DNA from: Agapanthus africanus
Lineage: Eukaryota; Streptophyta; Magnoliopsida; Asparagales; Amaryllidaceae
DNA: 64,000 nt
Assembly (NCBI GenBank): GCA_030015575.1
Contig: CM057339.1
Coordinates: 699,248,761 to 699,312,760, forward strand
Reading direction: 5' to 3'
Shown: piece after piece, positions 24,166 through 37,400 of the stretch
Layout: every line of letters begins with the position of its first letter
How positions within the stretch are numbered: position 1 is the stretch's first letter
Program-made: the position numbers and the translations under genes
The notes under the pieces: model-generated
Told to the model about the DNA's origin: nothing
Databases searched by the model: none
What the model saw: only the letters and a program-made list of their open reading frames with translations

Positions 24166-25569
24166 AAAAATCATATCACGTCTGTGCATGTGTGGGTGTG
24201 TCAACCTTTACTTTAGGGTTTCGCGACTAAGAAACTAACTAAAAGCACTTTCCTCCCATTACACTAAATCCAACCCGTGGTCTCCTAAATGCCTTTCTTG
24301 CTAAGTATTCATATCTTGCAATAACACATATGTATACATATATAAACACATCATATCCTACGAAATTGCAGGGGTGCTATACGCCATTCACCCGACTTCC
24401 CCGTAGATATACATCTACTCACCTGGACGTCTCGGCTAATCTGATCCGATTTCAGCTCTGTCATTTCCGCACCACATCCGATGGCTCCGCAACCAATCCT
24501 AGAATTACACAAACACGATACATGAGGATAAAATTCTGAGAAGGTACGAGGACAAACGATACGAAGAATAAACGTCCTTAAGGTATAATTTGTGTGCACA
24601 AAACGTGTACGACATCGCCACAATCTCAAGTAGGATTGCTTATACGAAACACCCACCAAGCCTAGAACCCAATCGCATCAATCACGCGTTCACAACATAT
24701 TAAATATTATATGAAATAGATTGTAAATCATCCAAACCTCAAACTCGAATAAACGCTGTTTATTCCGAAAACTTAGTAAGCAACAATTACCCGTTTTAAT
24801 ACTAATATGGATGTTTAAGCAATTTTAACGGCCACATAGCTCACTTAATATCTTAATTAGGCCAAACAATTATTAGCCAATTTTTAGTTTCACTAATTAC
24901 ACACTAATCTTGAAACAAGTTTGCAAGCACACTAAATTTGGATAATTAGAAACCACTTAACAAGTTATTCATCTAGATTAGGTTCCAAGGCCCACTAGAT
25001 AGAAAACTAAACTTGATTAACATAATAATGATGGTTGAAACCCTAGCTCTAACTCAAACCCTCTTCTTTAAAATCTCAACTTGAAATTAGAACCAAATTA
25101 ATACTTAAATACTTTAGCTTAAAGTAATATACCAACAAATTAACCATTTGGATAAGATTTATACCTCAAGATTTGTAGATCTAGCTTGCAACATAGCCTC
25201 CAAAAAAACTCATCTTGCTCCAAGATCCATGTTAGAATAGGCTAAGGAGAAAAGGGTGAAGGATAAACTATGAATTTGTGAGATTAAATGTGGAATTTAG
25301 ATGGATTTTTGTGGATTTTTGAGATGGAAAAAGAGGTGGGGGCAATGAGGGGGCTGCAGGATGAGGGCTCGGCCAAAGTGGGGAGAGGGAGAGAGAGTGA
25401 GGTGTGTGTGGATTTGAAGTCAAGAAATGGTCCATAACTTAAATATCTAGCACCCCATACTTCTTTCTTATTAGTTTCTTTTTATCTCTTTTCTTCTTTT
25501 TGTAAGGAAAATGAAGTGGGGAATTAGGGGGATTGGGGCTGCCTAGGCTGCTGGCCGAACCTTGAAGGA

Positions 25570-25606
25570 GGGTGTGTGTGTGTGTGTGTGTGTGAGTGAG
25601 TGAGTG
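25570..25606. repeat. GT microsatellite passing into GAGT
   Basis: An uninterrupted GT run of about 12 units followed by GAGT units, near the start of Tekay-like LTR 1. Confidence 0.9.
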
Positions 25607-25938
25607 AAGAAAACCGATTAACGTGCAATCATACCCCAAGTCATCAAGCCCAAACCTCATTTCTATTTAATTTATTTTCACAATTTAAGCCGTTTTCTTT
25701 TATATTTTCTAAAACCATCATGACAACTTCTTTTCATTTCAAAAACAACATGTTACATTTTGGTTTAATGTGTCATGATGTACAAAACTTGTATTAAACC
25801 ATTCTAATTTGTAATTATCACTAATTAAATGTATTAGTGAAAACTTAAAATAATATTTAATATAATTAATTTAGGAAAATATTTGAGTAAACTAACAATT
25901 TATAAGTGACTAAATAAATATCAATACTAGTCATTACA

Positions 25939-26055
25939 TAGCTAGAATAGGTATATTTAAGTCTATATTGAAAAATGATTTTAATTACGTTTTACGGAAA
26001 GATACGAGTTATACTACCGATTATCGGCAAATTCACCTAATCGATTTTTTTTTCA
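25939..26055. other. Short strip between Tekay-like LTR 1 and copia B
   Basis: 117 AT-rich bases that match neither the copia RT to the right nor a clear LTR terminus. They may be the true beginning of the Tekay-like LTR or a footprint of another insertion. No gene seen. Confidence 0.4.
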
Positions 26056-27129
26056 AAACGTCACAATTTGATTTCGTCAAAAATCCAGATGAGCTTTGTA
26101 TTTATAAGAAGATTGTAGAGAGTACTGTCACATTCCTCGTATTGTACGTGGATGACATTCTCCTGATAGGAAATGACATTCCTATGCTACAATCGGTCAA
26201 AATATTCTTATCACAAAGATTCTTCATGAAGGACCTGGGTGATGCCTCATACATTTTGCGCATTAAGATCTATAGAGATAAATCTAAAAGGTTGTTTGGA
26301 TTGTCCCAATCAAGGTACATTAACACCATCCTAAAGAGGTTTAGCATGGAAGATTCCAAGCGAGATGCCTTGCCCGCTTGTTACGGAATCACTCTCTCCA
26401 AGGACTTTTGCCCAATGTCTGATGAAGAGAGGCTCACTTGAGCATTATACCCTACGCTTCAGCCGTTGGATCTATAATGTATGCGTTGTTATGTACTCGT
26501 CCTGATGTAGCTTATGGACTGGGTGTAGTAAGCAGGTATCAATCCAACCCAGGGGAGAAACACTGGACAACTGTGAAGAACATTCTTAAGTACTTACGAA
26601 GGACTAAAGAAATGTTCTTGGTGTATGGTAATGAGGATCTCCAGACAGAGGCCTTTACTGATTCAAGCTTCCAGAGTGATATGGATGACAGCAAATCTAT
26701 CTCAGGGTTTGTATTTACCCTCAATGGAGGGGCGATATGTTGGAAGAGTTCCAAACAGGATACCGTTGCAGACTCTACGATGGAAGCTGAGTATATTGCT
26801 GCAAATGATACTGCCAAGGAAGCCGTCTGGATGTGAAAGTTTATCTCGGAGTTAGGAGTAGTTCTACACATTATTGATCCAATACCATTGTATTGTGAAA
26901 ATAATGGGGCTATGGCATTGGCCAAAGAGCCCAGGTCCCATCAACGATCCAGACACATCCTGAGGCGATATCATGTGATCCAGGATATAGTTGATCACCG
27001 CGAGATCGTGATTAGGAGAGTAGATACAGAGAATAACACCGCGGATCCACTCACCAAGGTTCTCTCACAGCCACAGCGTGAGCGACTTTTTGAGATGTTG
27101 CGTATGAGATATGCCAATAAGTGGCCTTA
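26056..27129 (+). pseudogene. Copia B: RT and RNase H part, plus strand
   Basis: The 3' end of a copia polyprotein. RT motifs are QFDFVKNPDELCIYKK, LYVDDILLIGNDIPM (catalytic YVDD near 26140) and SQSRYINTILKRF. RNase H follows, with ILKYLRRTKEMFLVYG, DSTMEAEYIAANDTAKEAVWM and RSHQRSRHILRRYHVI. Wording matches copia 1 and 2 (minus strand) and Angela/BARE-like elements. It begins abruptly at the Tekay-like element. The reading frame has about two breaks. The 5' part of this copy is not in the window. Confidence 0.9.
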
Positions 27130-27144
27130 GTGCAAGTGAGAGAT
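27130..27144 (+). other. Copia B polypurine tract
   Basis: GTGCAAGTGAGAGAT immediately before the LTR, matching the reverse complement of the tract beside copia 1 and 2 3' LTRs. Confidence 0.8.
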
Positions 27145-29195
27145 TGTTGGATATATGTATGCCCTAGAGGCCATTATTTGATATTGGATTCTTGGATATG
27201 TATAGATATACATATGACTTTCTTACTCGACATGATAGTATGTTATCTGGTTACTCTTTATCTTAACATGTTCACTTGATTGTGTATACTATTCATTTGG
27301 TGCATGTTGATAAATCCCTTAGGATATCCTCTTGACTACCATGATTAAGATGCAGATCATACTAGTGGGGCATGAGTGGTCTATAAGCGTATCCTTAAAT
27401 GTTCTTAGTCGTGGGTGTATCAAGACGGGGCATCGATATTCCATAGTAGACTAGCATATACGTTTCTTGATCCATTTGATGGGAGATGGATGATCCCATA
27501 TTCATTGGTGTTTGACATCAAAGATTGTATACGGGTGCTCAGTGGAGATTGGGTATACTGAACGAACTCGCCGAGAACTCCTATATGGTAGTATATCTAT
27601 TGTCGGATAGCAGTTCTCATGTTACACTTGTACAGGTTAGTCTGTAGACCCGAGATCGTTATAGAGTCTTATGTGTTCTCCCACTGTGCTTTGATTTCTG
27701 CCCTACCACGGCTCTACTAAGTCGTGCAAACAGGTGGTTTTTGGGTACAGTCCCGAGACACATGGAGGCAACGAGCGATAGGAGGGGTTTCGTCTCTCCC
27801 GATATTGGGGGTTGATGTTGTGCTATGCGCGATTGGCTATAACTGAAAGTCCCAGGCCAGGGCTGATGAGATTTACTGATAAGTGTTATCAGTAGTTACT
27901 TGATCTGTTATAGGCTATACATCTGCATGACTTATTGAGTTATTGGAGTCGATGATACCATCCCTAGATTCAATATGCAACATATCTGACGAAGAGACCA
28001 GATTGTACGGTAAGTGTTGCTAGTTGGCTCTACGGGAGTTTAGACAAGTTCACTTGTTGGTCTTCTGTTCGCTCAATACCTGGGATCCATTACGTGCAGC
28101 TAGTACCGCTGACAGTTTGTGGGTATCTGATATGATCACTACCTACTGCTAGCGTATTGACGAGTCTTAAAATCCCAAAAGGGGTTTCCGAGCTCAGGCG
28201 AAGAAGTGGGGTGCATATGGAGATATGTACGAGAGCTTAATTAAATACGAGTATATGATACCGTATTTTAATCTAGCGTTTTCTATTGGTCGGGTCGTAT
28301 GTGATATGACCGGATTATTAAATCAAGTATTGATTTAATATAAAGTGACCATTAGCTCATTATTAATTCCTTTCTTTATTTGTATGCATGTATGTATGTA
28401 TGCTTATATGGATATGTATGCATACATACATGTTTGCAAGTGTCATGGTTGATGATACATTGGAGATGGCTATGCTAGACTCATAAGGAAAATATTTGTG
28501 ATATTTTATTTATTGGGTTAATGGAAATTAGATATTAATCCATGGTTGATGTTTAGCTTCTATACACTTCTTATAAATATCTTTGTAACCATGGTTTGAT
28601 TTCTAATCCTCCACTAACTCAATTACTAAAATATCTAGATATTTTCATGCCATGGTTAAGAGTGAGTGTGGCTTTCTCATTATTATTATTCTTGTGCTTA
28701 TCTTTTCTTGAGCTCAAGCTAAGCCATTTTCATCTCCTTCTTTCTCTAGGCTTTCTACATTTTTCTAGTGAGTAAAGAGAAAGAAAAAGAAAGGTTTTTT
28801 TAGTGAGATAAATACCCACTTCATCAATCTATACTAGTCTAGCCCACTTGTATAGATTGTTTGCATCACTTCCGCTTAGGTCAAGTGATGCAAGGAGCTT
28901 GAGTGAAAGGAACTCCGTGGTGGAACAACGTGGATTTCAAAAGGCTTCAAATGTACGTGTTCAAATTTCGAGTGGAACCAATGAGTCAAGGACATACTAC
29001 ACGGAGCTAAAGACAAGGAGGAAAGGTCTACAAATGTTGTATTGCTTTTCTCTTCGTGTTAGACACATACTTGTATGTGATACTTGTTAGTTACATGCCT
29101 AATCCTCTAGTTCGATTCTAGGTACGAGTTGATTAGCATCCTAGATTTTTAAAATTGCATACTTGATACTTGTTAAAACCTAGTGAGTGCTAAGC
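27145..29195 (+). mobile_element. Copia B: 3' LTR
   Basis: 2051 bp, TGTTGGATATATGTATGCCC to ACCCCAACA, near-equal in length to the copia C LTR (2052 bp). It follows a polypurine tract, so it is the 3' LTR. Beyond it, from 29196, lies the beginning of an older minus-strand LTR of the same family, in which B inserted. Frames inside have no domain. Confidence 0.9.
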
Positions 29196-29542
29196 AACCC
29201 CAACACAACCATTGTCCCGGTCGAGATCAAGAAACGTATACATTAATCTACACTAGATTACTGATGTCCGGTCTTGAAACTCCCATGATTAGAAACATTT
29301 AAAGATGTGGTTATGGACTACCCAGACCCCACCAGTATGATCACCATAATAATCATGGTAGTCAAGTAAAGATACTAAGGGATTTATCAACATGTATTAG
29401 TAATACGTAATAGCAAGTATAATATATACACATAAACGATAAAGACAAATCAGATAGAATACTATCATGTCGAGCAAGAATGTTATATCCATATGGTCAT
29501 GTACAATTACACTAATAGCCTTTAGGTCGGCTTTTTCCAACA
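29196..29542 (-). mobile_element. Old copia LTR fragment, minus strand
   Basis: A diverged copy of the first part of the family LTR (minus strand TGTTGG at 29542; CGAGCAAGAATGTTATAT, ATCAACATGTATTAG and other landmarks on the plus strand). What follows at 29543 is not the polypurine tract, so this is the outer edge of a 5' or solo LTR. It is the oldest copia layer seen. Confidence 0.75.
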
Positions 29543-30907
29543 GTGTCATGCATAGTCAATATAATGGTTTTAGAATAACAGAGATAGAAGACGGCATCAA
29601 GGTTGCTGTGCAATTATCATTGTGTAGTATAATAGCGCATACATTGCAGATAATAAGATAATCAACATTGGTTAGCTGTACTTTAAGTAAAAGGTACACA
29701 GGTTATGTTTCTAAGAAATGTGAGTAATATGAATCAAGATCAAGAATTTGTAAAATAGATTACACAAGCAGCCTTAATTTATTATACATTAAATTATTAT
29801 ATACAATTGCAAGATATATACATATATAAGTAAACTTTATCATTAAAGTCACAATCACATAATATTGATCATAAGTTATAAAAAATATCGTTTTCCTTTA
29901 AAAATAATATATTTTAATTAAAAATCCACTCTGTGTGGCAGGGCAATAGTTTTTGAGAGATCATTTGATGAGAAAGAAGAAAGAGGAGTTTACAATAAAG
30001 GGAAGATTTAGAATCGTTCCTTCACAGGCGAAAAATGCCTCGATTAGATCGAGCTGAGCGGGTGAGTTTTTATCTCTCTTCGTTCGATTATCTCATCGTT
30101 GGGCTTCAGATCGGAAATGACAGAGAGGGTAGATGAGAAGAAATTTTGGAGTCACGGTGTTTTTTTTTGTTACCGCAGAAAAGAAAAAGTATCTGGATTA
30201 AGATTTATTAAAATCTTATCAATCCCCTAAAATCAAAACAATAAAAAAGAAACAGTAACAACAAATATATCAAAACAATTAACAAACTAACTATAAAAAA
30301 AAAATTATTTTTTTTAATTACAATAATTTGATAAAGTAAGTCAATATCTAATGTTAGACTATCATCTATTACCAAACTATCATTATAATATAGAGTGTAA
30401 CATCACAAAACACGTTAACCATTACACATTCTTAAATATTGACTATTAAAATAGCATGACAAATTTATTAATAAAATTACTCCTTATAATTAACACTATC
30501 ATTAATAAAGTATTATAAATTGTCTTTTTACATAACAAATACTATAACTGTCACAAAATATAATAATTGAATCTATCCACAATAAAAACTGCACAATTGT
30601 AAATTCTTGTATTACACACACAGTGCATGATTCTGATAACACTAGAAATCAAAAAACTTTAAATATTGAATAGTTGCTGGTAAAAATGAAAATGCAAATA
30701 GCACAATACTCTTGTAGTATAATGTAAATAAAAAACTATTTATTTGTCATATCCTACCATATAACTGCCACTACTACTGATTAATTTTAACATGTTTCCA
30801 ATCAATGAAATGCAATGATTTTAGTTACTTATAAAATTAATAAGGCCATACATATACTGATGTAAATTTACAATTGCATAAATACTATTCATATTGTTTA
30901 GTGATCC
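29543..30907. other. AT-rich region without a recognised gene or element
   Basis: About 1.36 kb. It has many A/T runs and short frames only, and no LTR, polyprotein or RNA gene signature. The one gene-like feature is the small exon/intron pattern listed at 30035-30178. It may be the oldest host sequence in the window. Confidence 0.6.
30035..30178 (+). other. Possible small first exon and intron remnant
   Basis: ATGCCTCGATTAGATCGAGC starts a nine-codon stretch (MPRLDRAER) that runs to a GTGAGTTTTT donor at 30062. A T-rich tract with an acceptor-like TTACCGCAG ends at 30178, giving a 117-bp GT-AG interval. Upstream (29950-30030) is purine-rich, like a 5' untranslated region. After the acceptor a stop soon follows, so at most this is a broken fragment of a host gene. 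I do not recognise the protein. It could be chance. Confidence 0.25.
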
Positions 30908-31667
30908 TGATGAGGCTCAGTATCGGTAATCTCCCAGATCGTGACACGTGGCAGATGACGTGTCCCGAAGCTTACAAGAAAGGACCTACAGTGGCCGACT
31001 AGACCACTCCTATGCCCGTCCTACAAACAACCGTTGGCTCACCTCCGAGCCCCCTGCACAATCGGCCTCCTCGGCCCTCTCAGCTCGTCTCCGGGCGACC
31101 GCAGAACCAAGATACCTCGGCCTCCTGCTCGTCCCCGAGCCTCCCGCCGAGCTCGCCTTCCTCGGTCTCATCGACCGACCAACGACACCTACTACAGGCG
31201 CAACCGCCTCACCTCCGTGAATCTCGCCATACGCGAGATATCCGCCGGTCACGTCCCGCGTTCCACGTCATCACGATCCCCCATTAACGAGCCTGTCTCG
31301 TCATTAATGGGAGATCCCGCCCATCATGCGGGAGTGATGCCGGAACTGTAACGGCGGACATGATTCTCGCGCCTGCCTGCCTGTTGCCACCACTATATAA
31401 ACCCCTCTCTCAGACGGTTCAAGTAAGTCATTTTCTCCTCACTAGGCCGTTACTCTGCTCAAATATCTGGTCTAACTTGATCGTCGGAGAGTCCTCGATG
31501 GTACAACCACCCCGGGACTTCCTTGCAGGTAGCTCGGCCTCAACCACCTCAAACCCATTGAGATCCACACGCTTCTGGAGTCAACCTCCAACCTAATCTC
31601 AGCAATCCATCGTCGCCAACAGCAGATCTACGGAAGGTAACATCTTGACGTGATTCGACATCCGTCA
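30908..31667 (+). mobile_element. Tat-like Ty3/gypsy LTR, plus strand
   Basis: A 760-bp GC-rich block from TGATGAGGCTC to CATCCGTCA. It contains a G-box-like ACACGTGG, a TATA box (ACTATATAAACCCC) and is followed by TGGTGCCGTCCGTGGGAA, the primer-site form common in Tat-like elements, and then a gag start. Edges are inferred from these landmarks, since the second LTR is not in the window. Confidence 0.7.
31394..31400 (+). promoter_or_regulatory. TATA box of the Tat-like LTR
   Basis: TATATAA in the context CACTATATAAACCCC, about 270 bp before the end of the LTR. Confidence 0.6.
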
Positions 31668-31669
31668 GC

Positions 31670-31687
31670 TGGTGCCGTCCGTGGGAA
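31670..31687 (+). other. Tat-like primer-binding site
   Basis: TGGTGCCGTCCGTGGGAA two bases after the LTR end. I cannot assign its tRNA with confidence. Confidence 0.6.
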
Positions 31688-31734
31688 GCAATCTTAACTC
31701 CACTGAACAAAGTTCATCTTCCGATCTCCATTCA

Positions 31735-32468
31735 ATGGCGAGCGATCACCGCGACGATCCAAGCAATAGTCGCCGCCTCCCTCACAACGGAGGCGCGGAC
31801 GAATCACCTCCCCCGAACTCCATCAACGCCCTAGCCGTCCGGATAGATCGACTCGCATTCGTCGTGGATGCGATCTTCCGTGTCCAAATGGCAGGGCAAG
31901 CTCCCCAGGTTGCCGCTCCCCCACCTCGGGACCGGGACCCCTACAGAGGGAGAGAAGACTCTGCTCGCGTCGGCACGGCCGACCACCGCCTCGCTGCCTC
32001 CCACGGCCGCAAATCTCCCAGGCTAACACATTCTATGACCCGCTGGGCGCCCCACAGTTCAACACCGAGGTCCGTCGCCAGAGCGCCTCGCCCCTCGCCC
32101 CTTCGCTCCGCCGTCCCTCCCAAGGAGATGTCGGTCAGCTCGCCCGCTCTCAGGCATGACCGATACCCCCTCCATCGACGGGGTCGCACGGACGGGGCTT
32201 GTCACGGCAGCTCGAAGACTACCTCTCCAGGGGACCTAAGAAATCTCATCAAGAGGAACCGGAGCTGCGGCCAGACACAGGTCTCCAACAGCAGAGGCCA
32301 AAGATCAGAATGTGTCGAATCGTCGGGATACCACGGCCGACTCGACGCCCTCGAAAAGAAGATCGAGGGTATGCATCGGGAAGGTCATCACTCGAGCGAC
32401 GAGGCTAAGTACGCCGCCGACTCACTCACCAAGCCCTTCACCGAGGAGCAGCTCGCTATCCATGTCTC
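31735..32468 (+). pseudogene. gag: Tat-like gag, N-terminal part
   Basis: Begins at ATG 31735 (MASDHRDDPSNSRR), a weak but plausible start 65 bases past the primer site. The first part is charged and Ser/Pro/Arg-rich with ALAVRIDRLAFVVDAI. Near the end is ADSLTKPFTEEQLAI, a string that precedes the gag core in Tat-like elements. It is then cut by copia 1; a short gag remnant resumes at 42219. The frame has a few breaks. Only this start of the element is recognised. Confidence 0.65.
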
Positions 32469-34419
32469 TGTAGGTCCATGTCACGCACCCCACGAACTTG
32501 CGGGGAGGCGGAATATATGAAAAACGATTATCAAAGCTTCGTAACACGGACTTGAGCGCATGAATCGTTTCTAATCCGTTACAAGCAAACTACGAAAGGT
32601 TTAACTACTCGGATTCGAAGTTATACCTCACGATACTTGTCCTTCGGGTCTTCATCGCGGTCCTCCACTCCTCGTAGGCTCCTTGAAACATCGGCACCTC
32701 AACGGCCTCCTCGAATCAAAGACGATCCACCCGAGAGCTCCTACTACAAGCTTGATCTCTAACTTGAGATAACTAGGTTACTCAAAGTGCTAATCTAAGC
32801 TACCTAGGGGATATAGAGTGAGGTTATGGATGTATTAGTCTAGCTAATCCTTGATCTCAACACATGAGACGGGAGGATTAGGGTTTCAAGAGAGAGCTTG
32901 AGGAGAGAGAAGGTGAGCATATGTTATGAATGAAAAAGCTTCTCACTTCTAATATATTATGAAGCATAAGAAAATCAAAAAGAATAAATCAAAATGCATT
33001 ATCATCATGCTTCATTAAATATATGCAATGAATCATCAAGTGAGTCATTAAGCAATAAATGCTTCATTAACTCACTTGAATGATTCATCTAAGTGAGTCA
33101 CAAATTCATTAAATGTTAATGCCACCTTACCCCTCATGTCATCATCTATCTAGAAGCTTCCCGACAAATTACGAGAACGCCCCTCCTATCCGTAAAAACA
33201 CGGAAAAACTTTAGACTGTATAAATCCAATAACCCGATACTAGAATCTGGCTTAAACCAAAGCCGGCTAGTAAAAACTGTCCGAACGTCGTACGTGCGTT
33301 TAAACACGTATGCGTCTGAACCCTTGTCGTAAAAACATACTACCTCTATATCGTTTCGCCTGGAGCATGGAAACTCTCTGTGTGGGACTCTAAAGACTCG
33401 ACACTACGCTGGCAGTGGGTTTAACCACAGACCGCAAGCGGCACTAGCTGTACGTAACGGCCCCCAGGTAGATGTCGATAAGAAAACCGATGAGGAAACC
33501 CATCCGAACTCCTACTGAGCCTGATGTGACAATCTCCGTACAGTTCGGTCTGTTCGTCTAAGACTATCGCATATCGAGCCTAGGGGGCGGCAAGCGTCAG
33601 TCCCCTAATAGCGGTATAAGTCGTGTCGGAGCGTAGCCCATTACACCCTAAGAAACTACTAGAACCTACCAGTAAATCTCGCTTGCCCTGGCCAGGGACT
33701 TTGCGTAATAGCTCTCTGATACAGCGCAATATCAACTCCCAATACCGGGAGAGACGAATCTTGTCTAACCGCAACTGCCTCCAAGTTCTCGGGACTGCAC
33801 CCAACTGCTACCTGTTTGCACGACTCCTTTGAGCCGTGGTAGGGTAGCAATCTAAGAACAGTGGGACACACTCGAGGCGAAGTAGCAGTGTCAAGTCTGC
33901 AGACTATGCTGTACTCATGTCACCTGGGAACTGTTTAACTGACGATGGGTATAATACCAACCAACAGTTCCCTACGAGTTCTGTCCGGTGTACCCGTAAC
34001 GTAACGAGCACCTGTATACTATCTCCAGTACGACGTACCGATGGCTGTGGGACAGACCATCTCCCCAACTGGGACGAGAAGCGTACACACATAGTCTACT
34101 CCGGAATATCGATGCCCTATCTTGATAATCCAACGACCAGGGACCTGTATAGGATGTTGCTTATAGACTACCCAGCCCCCGGTAGTGTGACTGCATTCAC
34201 AACGCTGGTAATTAAGCAAAGATCCTATGGGCTCTACTAATATGTATAAGTGATACGTAACAAGAAACATATGCACATATTAAAGTAGACACAAACCAAG
34301 TAGCATACTACCATGTTTAGCAAGACTGTTATATACAACTGTGAATATCCCAAGCTTCCATTAAGTAATATACAACCTAGTATGATACAATAATGACCCC
34401 TAGGGCATATACACTAACA
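32469..34419 (-). repeat. Copia 1: 3' LTR
   Basis: 1951 bp, TGTAGGTCC...CACTAACA on the plus strand, adjoining the polypurine tract (ATCTCCCACTTGCAC, 34420-34434). Nearly colinear with 40271-42213. Frames in it are non-coding. Confidence 0.92.
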
Positions 34420-34433
34420 ATCTCCCACTTGCA

Positions 34434-37400
34434 CTAGGGCCATGAGCTGGCATATCGTAGACCTATCATCTCGAATATGTTCTCGAACTGCGTCTGAGGA
34501 ATGGCCATTGTGAATGGATCAGCAATGTTATTCTCCGTCTCTACTCTCTTCACCTCGATCTCCCGGCGATCTACGATCTCCCGGCGATCTACGATCTCCC
34601 TGATCAGGTGATACCGCCTTAAGATGTGTCTGGACTTCTGATGGGACCTAGGTTCCTTCGCTAAAGTTATAGCGCTGTTGTTGTCACAATACAGAGGTAT
34701 TGGAACAACATTGGTAGGAACCACCTGAAGTTCTGTGAGGAACTTCTTCATCCAGACAGCTTCTTTTGCGGCATCGCAAGCAGCTATGTATTCTGCTTCC
34801 ATTGTTGAGTCAGCAACGGTCTCCTGCTTGAACTCTTCCAACAGATCGCCCCTCCATTGAGGGTAAAGACATAACCCGACATGGATTTGGAGTCATCCTT
34901 GTCACTTTGGAAGCCGGAGTCGGCAAAGGCCTCCATCTGGAGGCTTTTCCGCCATACACCAAGAACATCTCCTTAGTCCTCCTCAGGTATTTGAGAATGT
35001 TCTTTACTGCTGTCCAGTGCTTCTCCCCTAGGTTTGCTTGATACCGGCTTACTACGCTCAATGCGTATGCTACATCTGGTCTGGTACATAACATCGCATA
35101 CATTATAGAGCCTACCGCAGAAGCGTAGGGTATAATCAACATGCGATCCCTTTCCAAATCAGTCTTGGGAGACATCTCTTTGGAGATGGTGATTCCGTGA
35201 CAAGCCGGTAGGTTACCGCGCTTAGAATCATCCATACTGAATCTCATCACTATGGTGTCTATGTACCTGGACTGTGAAAGTCCCAACATCCTTTTTGATC
35301 TATCACGATAGATCCGGATCCCCAGAATGTAGGTGGCATCACCCAGGTCTTTCATGGAGAATTTCTGTGATAAGAATCTTTTGACTGACTGTAACATATG
35401 AATATCATTTCCTATTAGGAGAATGTCATTCACGTACAAGACGGGGAATACTACAGCTCTCCCTACAATCTTACTGTATATGCATGGTTCATTTGGATTT
35501 TTGATAAAGTCAAATTCTTTGACAGCATCATCAAAACAGATGTTCCAACTCCGCGAATCCTGCTTTAGTCCATAAATGGACTTAAGCAACTTGCATACTT
35601 TACCGCTGCTTTCACTCTGAATGAATCCCTCTGGCTGATCCATATAGACGCTTTTCTTCCAAATTACCATTTAGAAAGGCCGTCTTTACGTCCATCTGCC
35701 AGATCTCATAATCGTGGAAGGCAGCAATAGCAAGAAGGACCCGAATGGATTTAAGCATAGCCACTGGAGAAAAGGTTTCGTCATAGTCCAAACCAGGTCT
35801 TTAACGGAAACCCTTTGCAACAAGTCTAGCCTTATAGGTTTCAACCTGTCTATCTACACCAATCTTCTTTTTGAAGATCCATTTGCATCCTACGGGTTTT
35901 ACCCCATCTGGAGCAATGTCCAAAGTCTATACTTTGTTAGTGTACATGGACTCCATTTTGGTCCGCATTGCATCCAGCCATTTTACTGAGTCACCGCTCT
36001 GAATGGCTTGCTGGAAGGTAGTAGGCTCATCATAGTCAACAGTGCAATCCTCTCTATCCCCGTCTATGAGAAAACCATAGTATCTCTCGGGCGGATGAGA
36101 CTGCCTACTACTCCTGCGGAGTGGCGTCGGGATGTCCATTTCTTCTGAAATCTCTGGTTCTACCATACTTTCAGTTACAACTTGTGGTTCTGGAATTTCT
36201 TCCAGTTCTACTGCGCTCCCATTCTTCTGATTTTCTAAAAATTCAGCTTCTAAGAAATGGGCATGACGAGAAACAAAAACCTTTTGTTCCTCTGCATAAT
36301 AGAAATAATATCCCTTGGAGTGCTTTAGATATCCCACAAACTTACACAGCACCGAGCGTGCCTCGAGCTTGTTCGCATGCTGCCTTTTTACAAAAGCTGG
36401 ACATCCCCATATCTTAAAATGTCTTAGATAGGGTTTCTTCCCACTCCACATCTGATATGGTGTGGTAGGCACAGTTTTGGTAGGAACCTGGTTCAAAAGA
36501 TATGCAGCTGATTCTGGTGCATATCCCCAGAATGATCGCGGTAACTCAGCCTTACTCATCATGGAATGAACCATATCCAATAGGGTTCGATTCCACCTTT
36601 CTGATACACCGTTGTGTTGTGGTGTGTATGGAGGAGTAAGCTGAGAGAGAATTCCTTTCTCTTTTAAGTAACCTAGGAACTCGGCACTTAAGTATTCACC
36701 ACTTCGATCAGATCTCAGTGTCTTGATACTGTTGCCGGTTTGGTTTTCCACTTCATTCTTGAATTCTTGGAATTTCTCAAAGGCCTCGGATTTATGCTTC
36801 ATTAAGAAGACATATCCATACCTAGAGAAATCATCCGTAAAAGTAATTAAGTAGGAATAACCTCCTCGCGCATGTGTAGACATTGGACCGCACACGTCAC
36901 TGTGTACGAGTCCCAAGAGCTCGCTTGCTCTTACTCCGTGTCCAGTAAACGGAGTCTTTGTCATCTTTCCTATGAGACAAGATTCATAAGTAGCATAAGA
37001 TTGATATTCAAACGGATTCAAATATCCTTCTCTATGTAACTTAGTCAACCTTCTCTCATTGATGTGACCCAGTCTACAATGCCATAAGAAAGTCTGATTT
37101 AATTCCGGAGACTTTCTTTTAGGTGTGTTCTGGACACTGAAAATCTGAGCCTGATTTAATACGTATATTCCGTTTTCTAATGTACCTGACCCAATCATAA
37201 CTTGATTTAGGTGGATGTGAACCACATCGCTTATAAAAGTAAAATCATATCCTTCCTTAGAAAGTAAGGATACAGATATGATATTACAAGTTTTACCTGG
37301 TACATAAAAACAGTTACGCAGAATCAATATCTGCCTGGTTGTCAGTCCAAGATGATATTCCCCTACGGATTCAGCGTCCATGCTCATTCCGTTAGCAACC

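Larger units (their letters stand above)
21694..25938 (-). mobile_element. Tekay-like (Del) element 1: 5' LTR, minus strand
   Basis: A long LTR of about 4.2 kb. The minus strand starts TGTAATGACTAG at 25938 and ends GGGTCGTAACA at 21694, followed by the primer site. Lengths of 2.5-4.5 kb are usual for this lineage. It shares its start type (TGTAATG), its end region (CACGTGCCA..TTCGGGT) and its block order with 59076-62855. The right edge is not certain: a strip to about 26055 could also belong to it. It lies within copia B's RT region. Small frames inside show no domain. Confidence 0.75.

Noticed and set aside
23991-24230. 79-residue frame in Tekay-like LTR 1
   Set aside because: It reads through a microsatellite.
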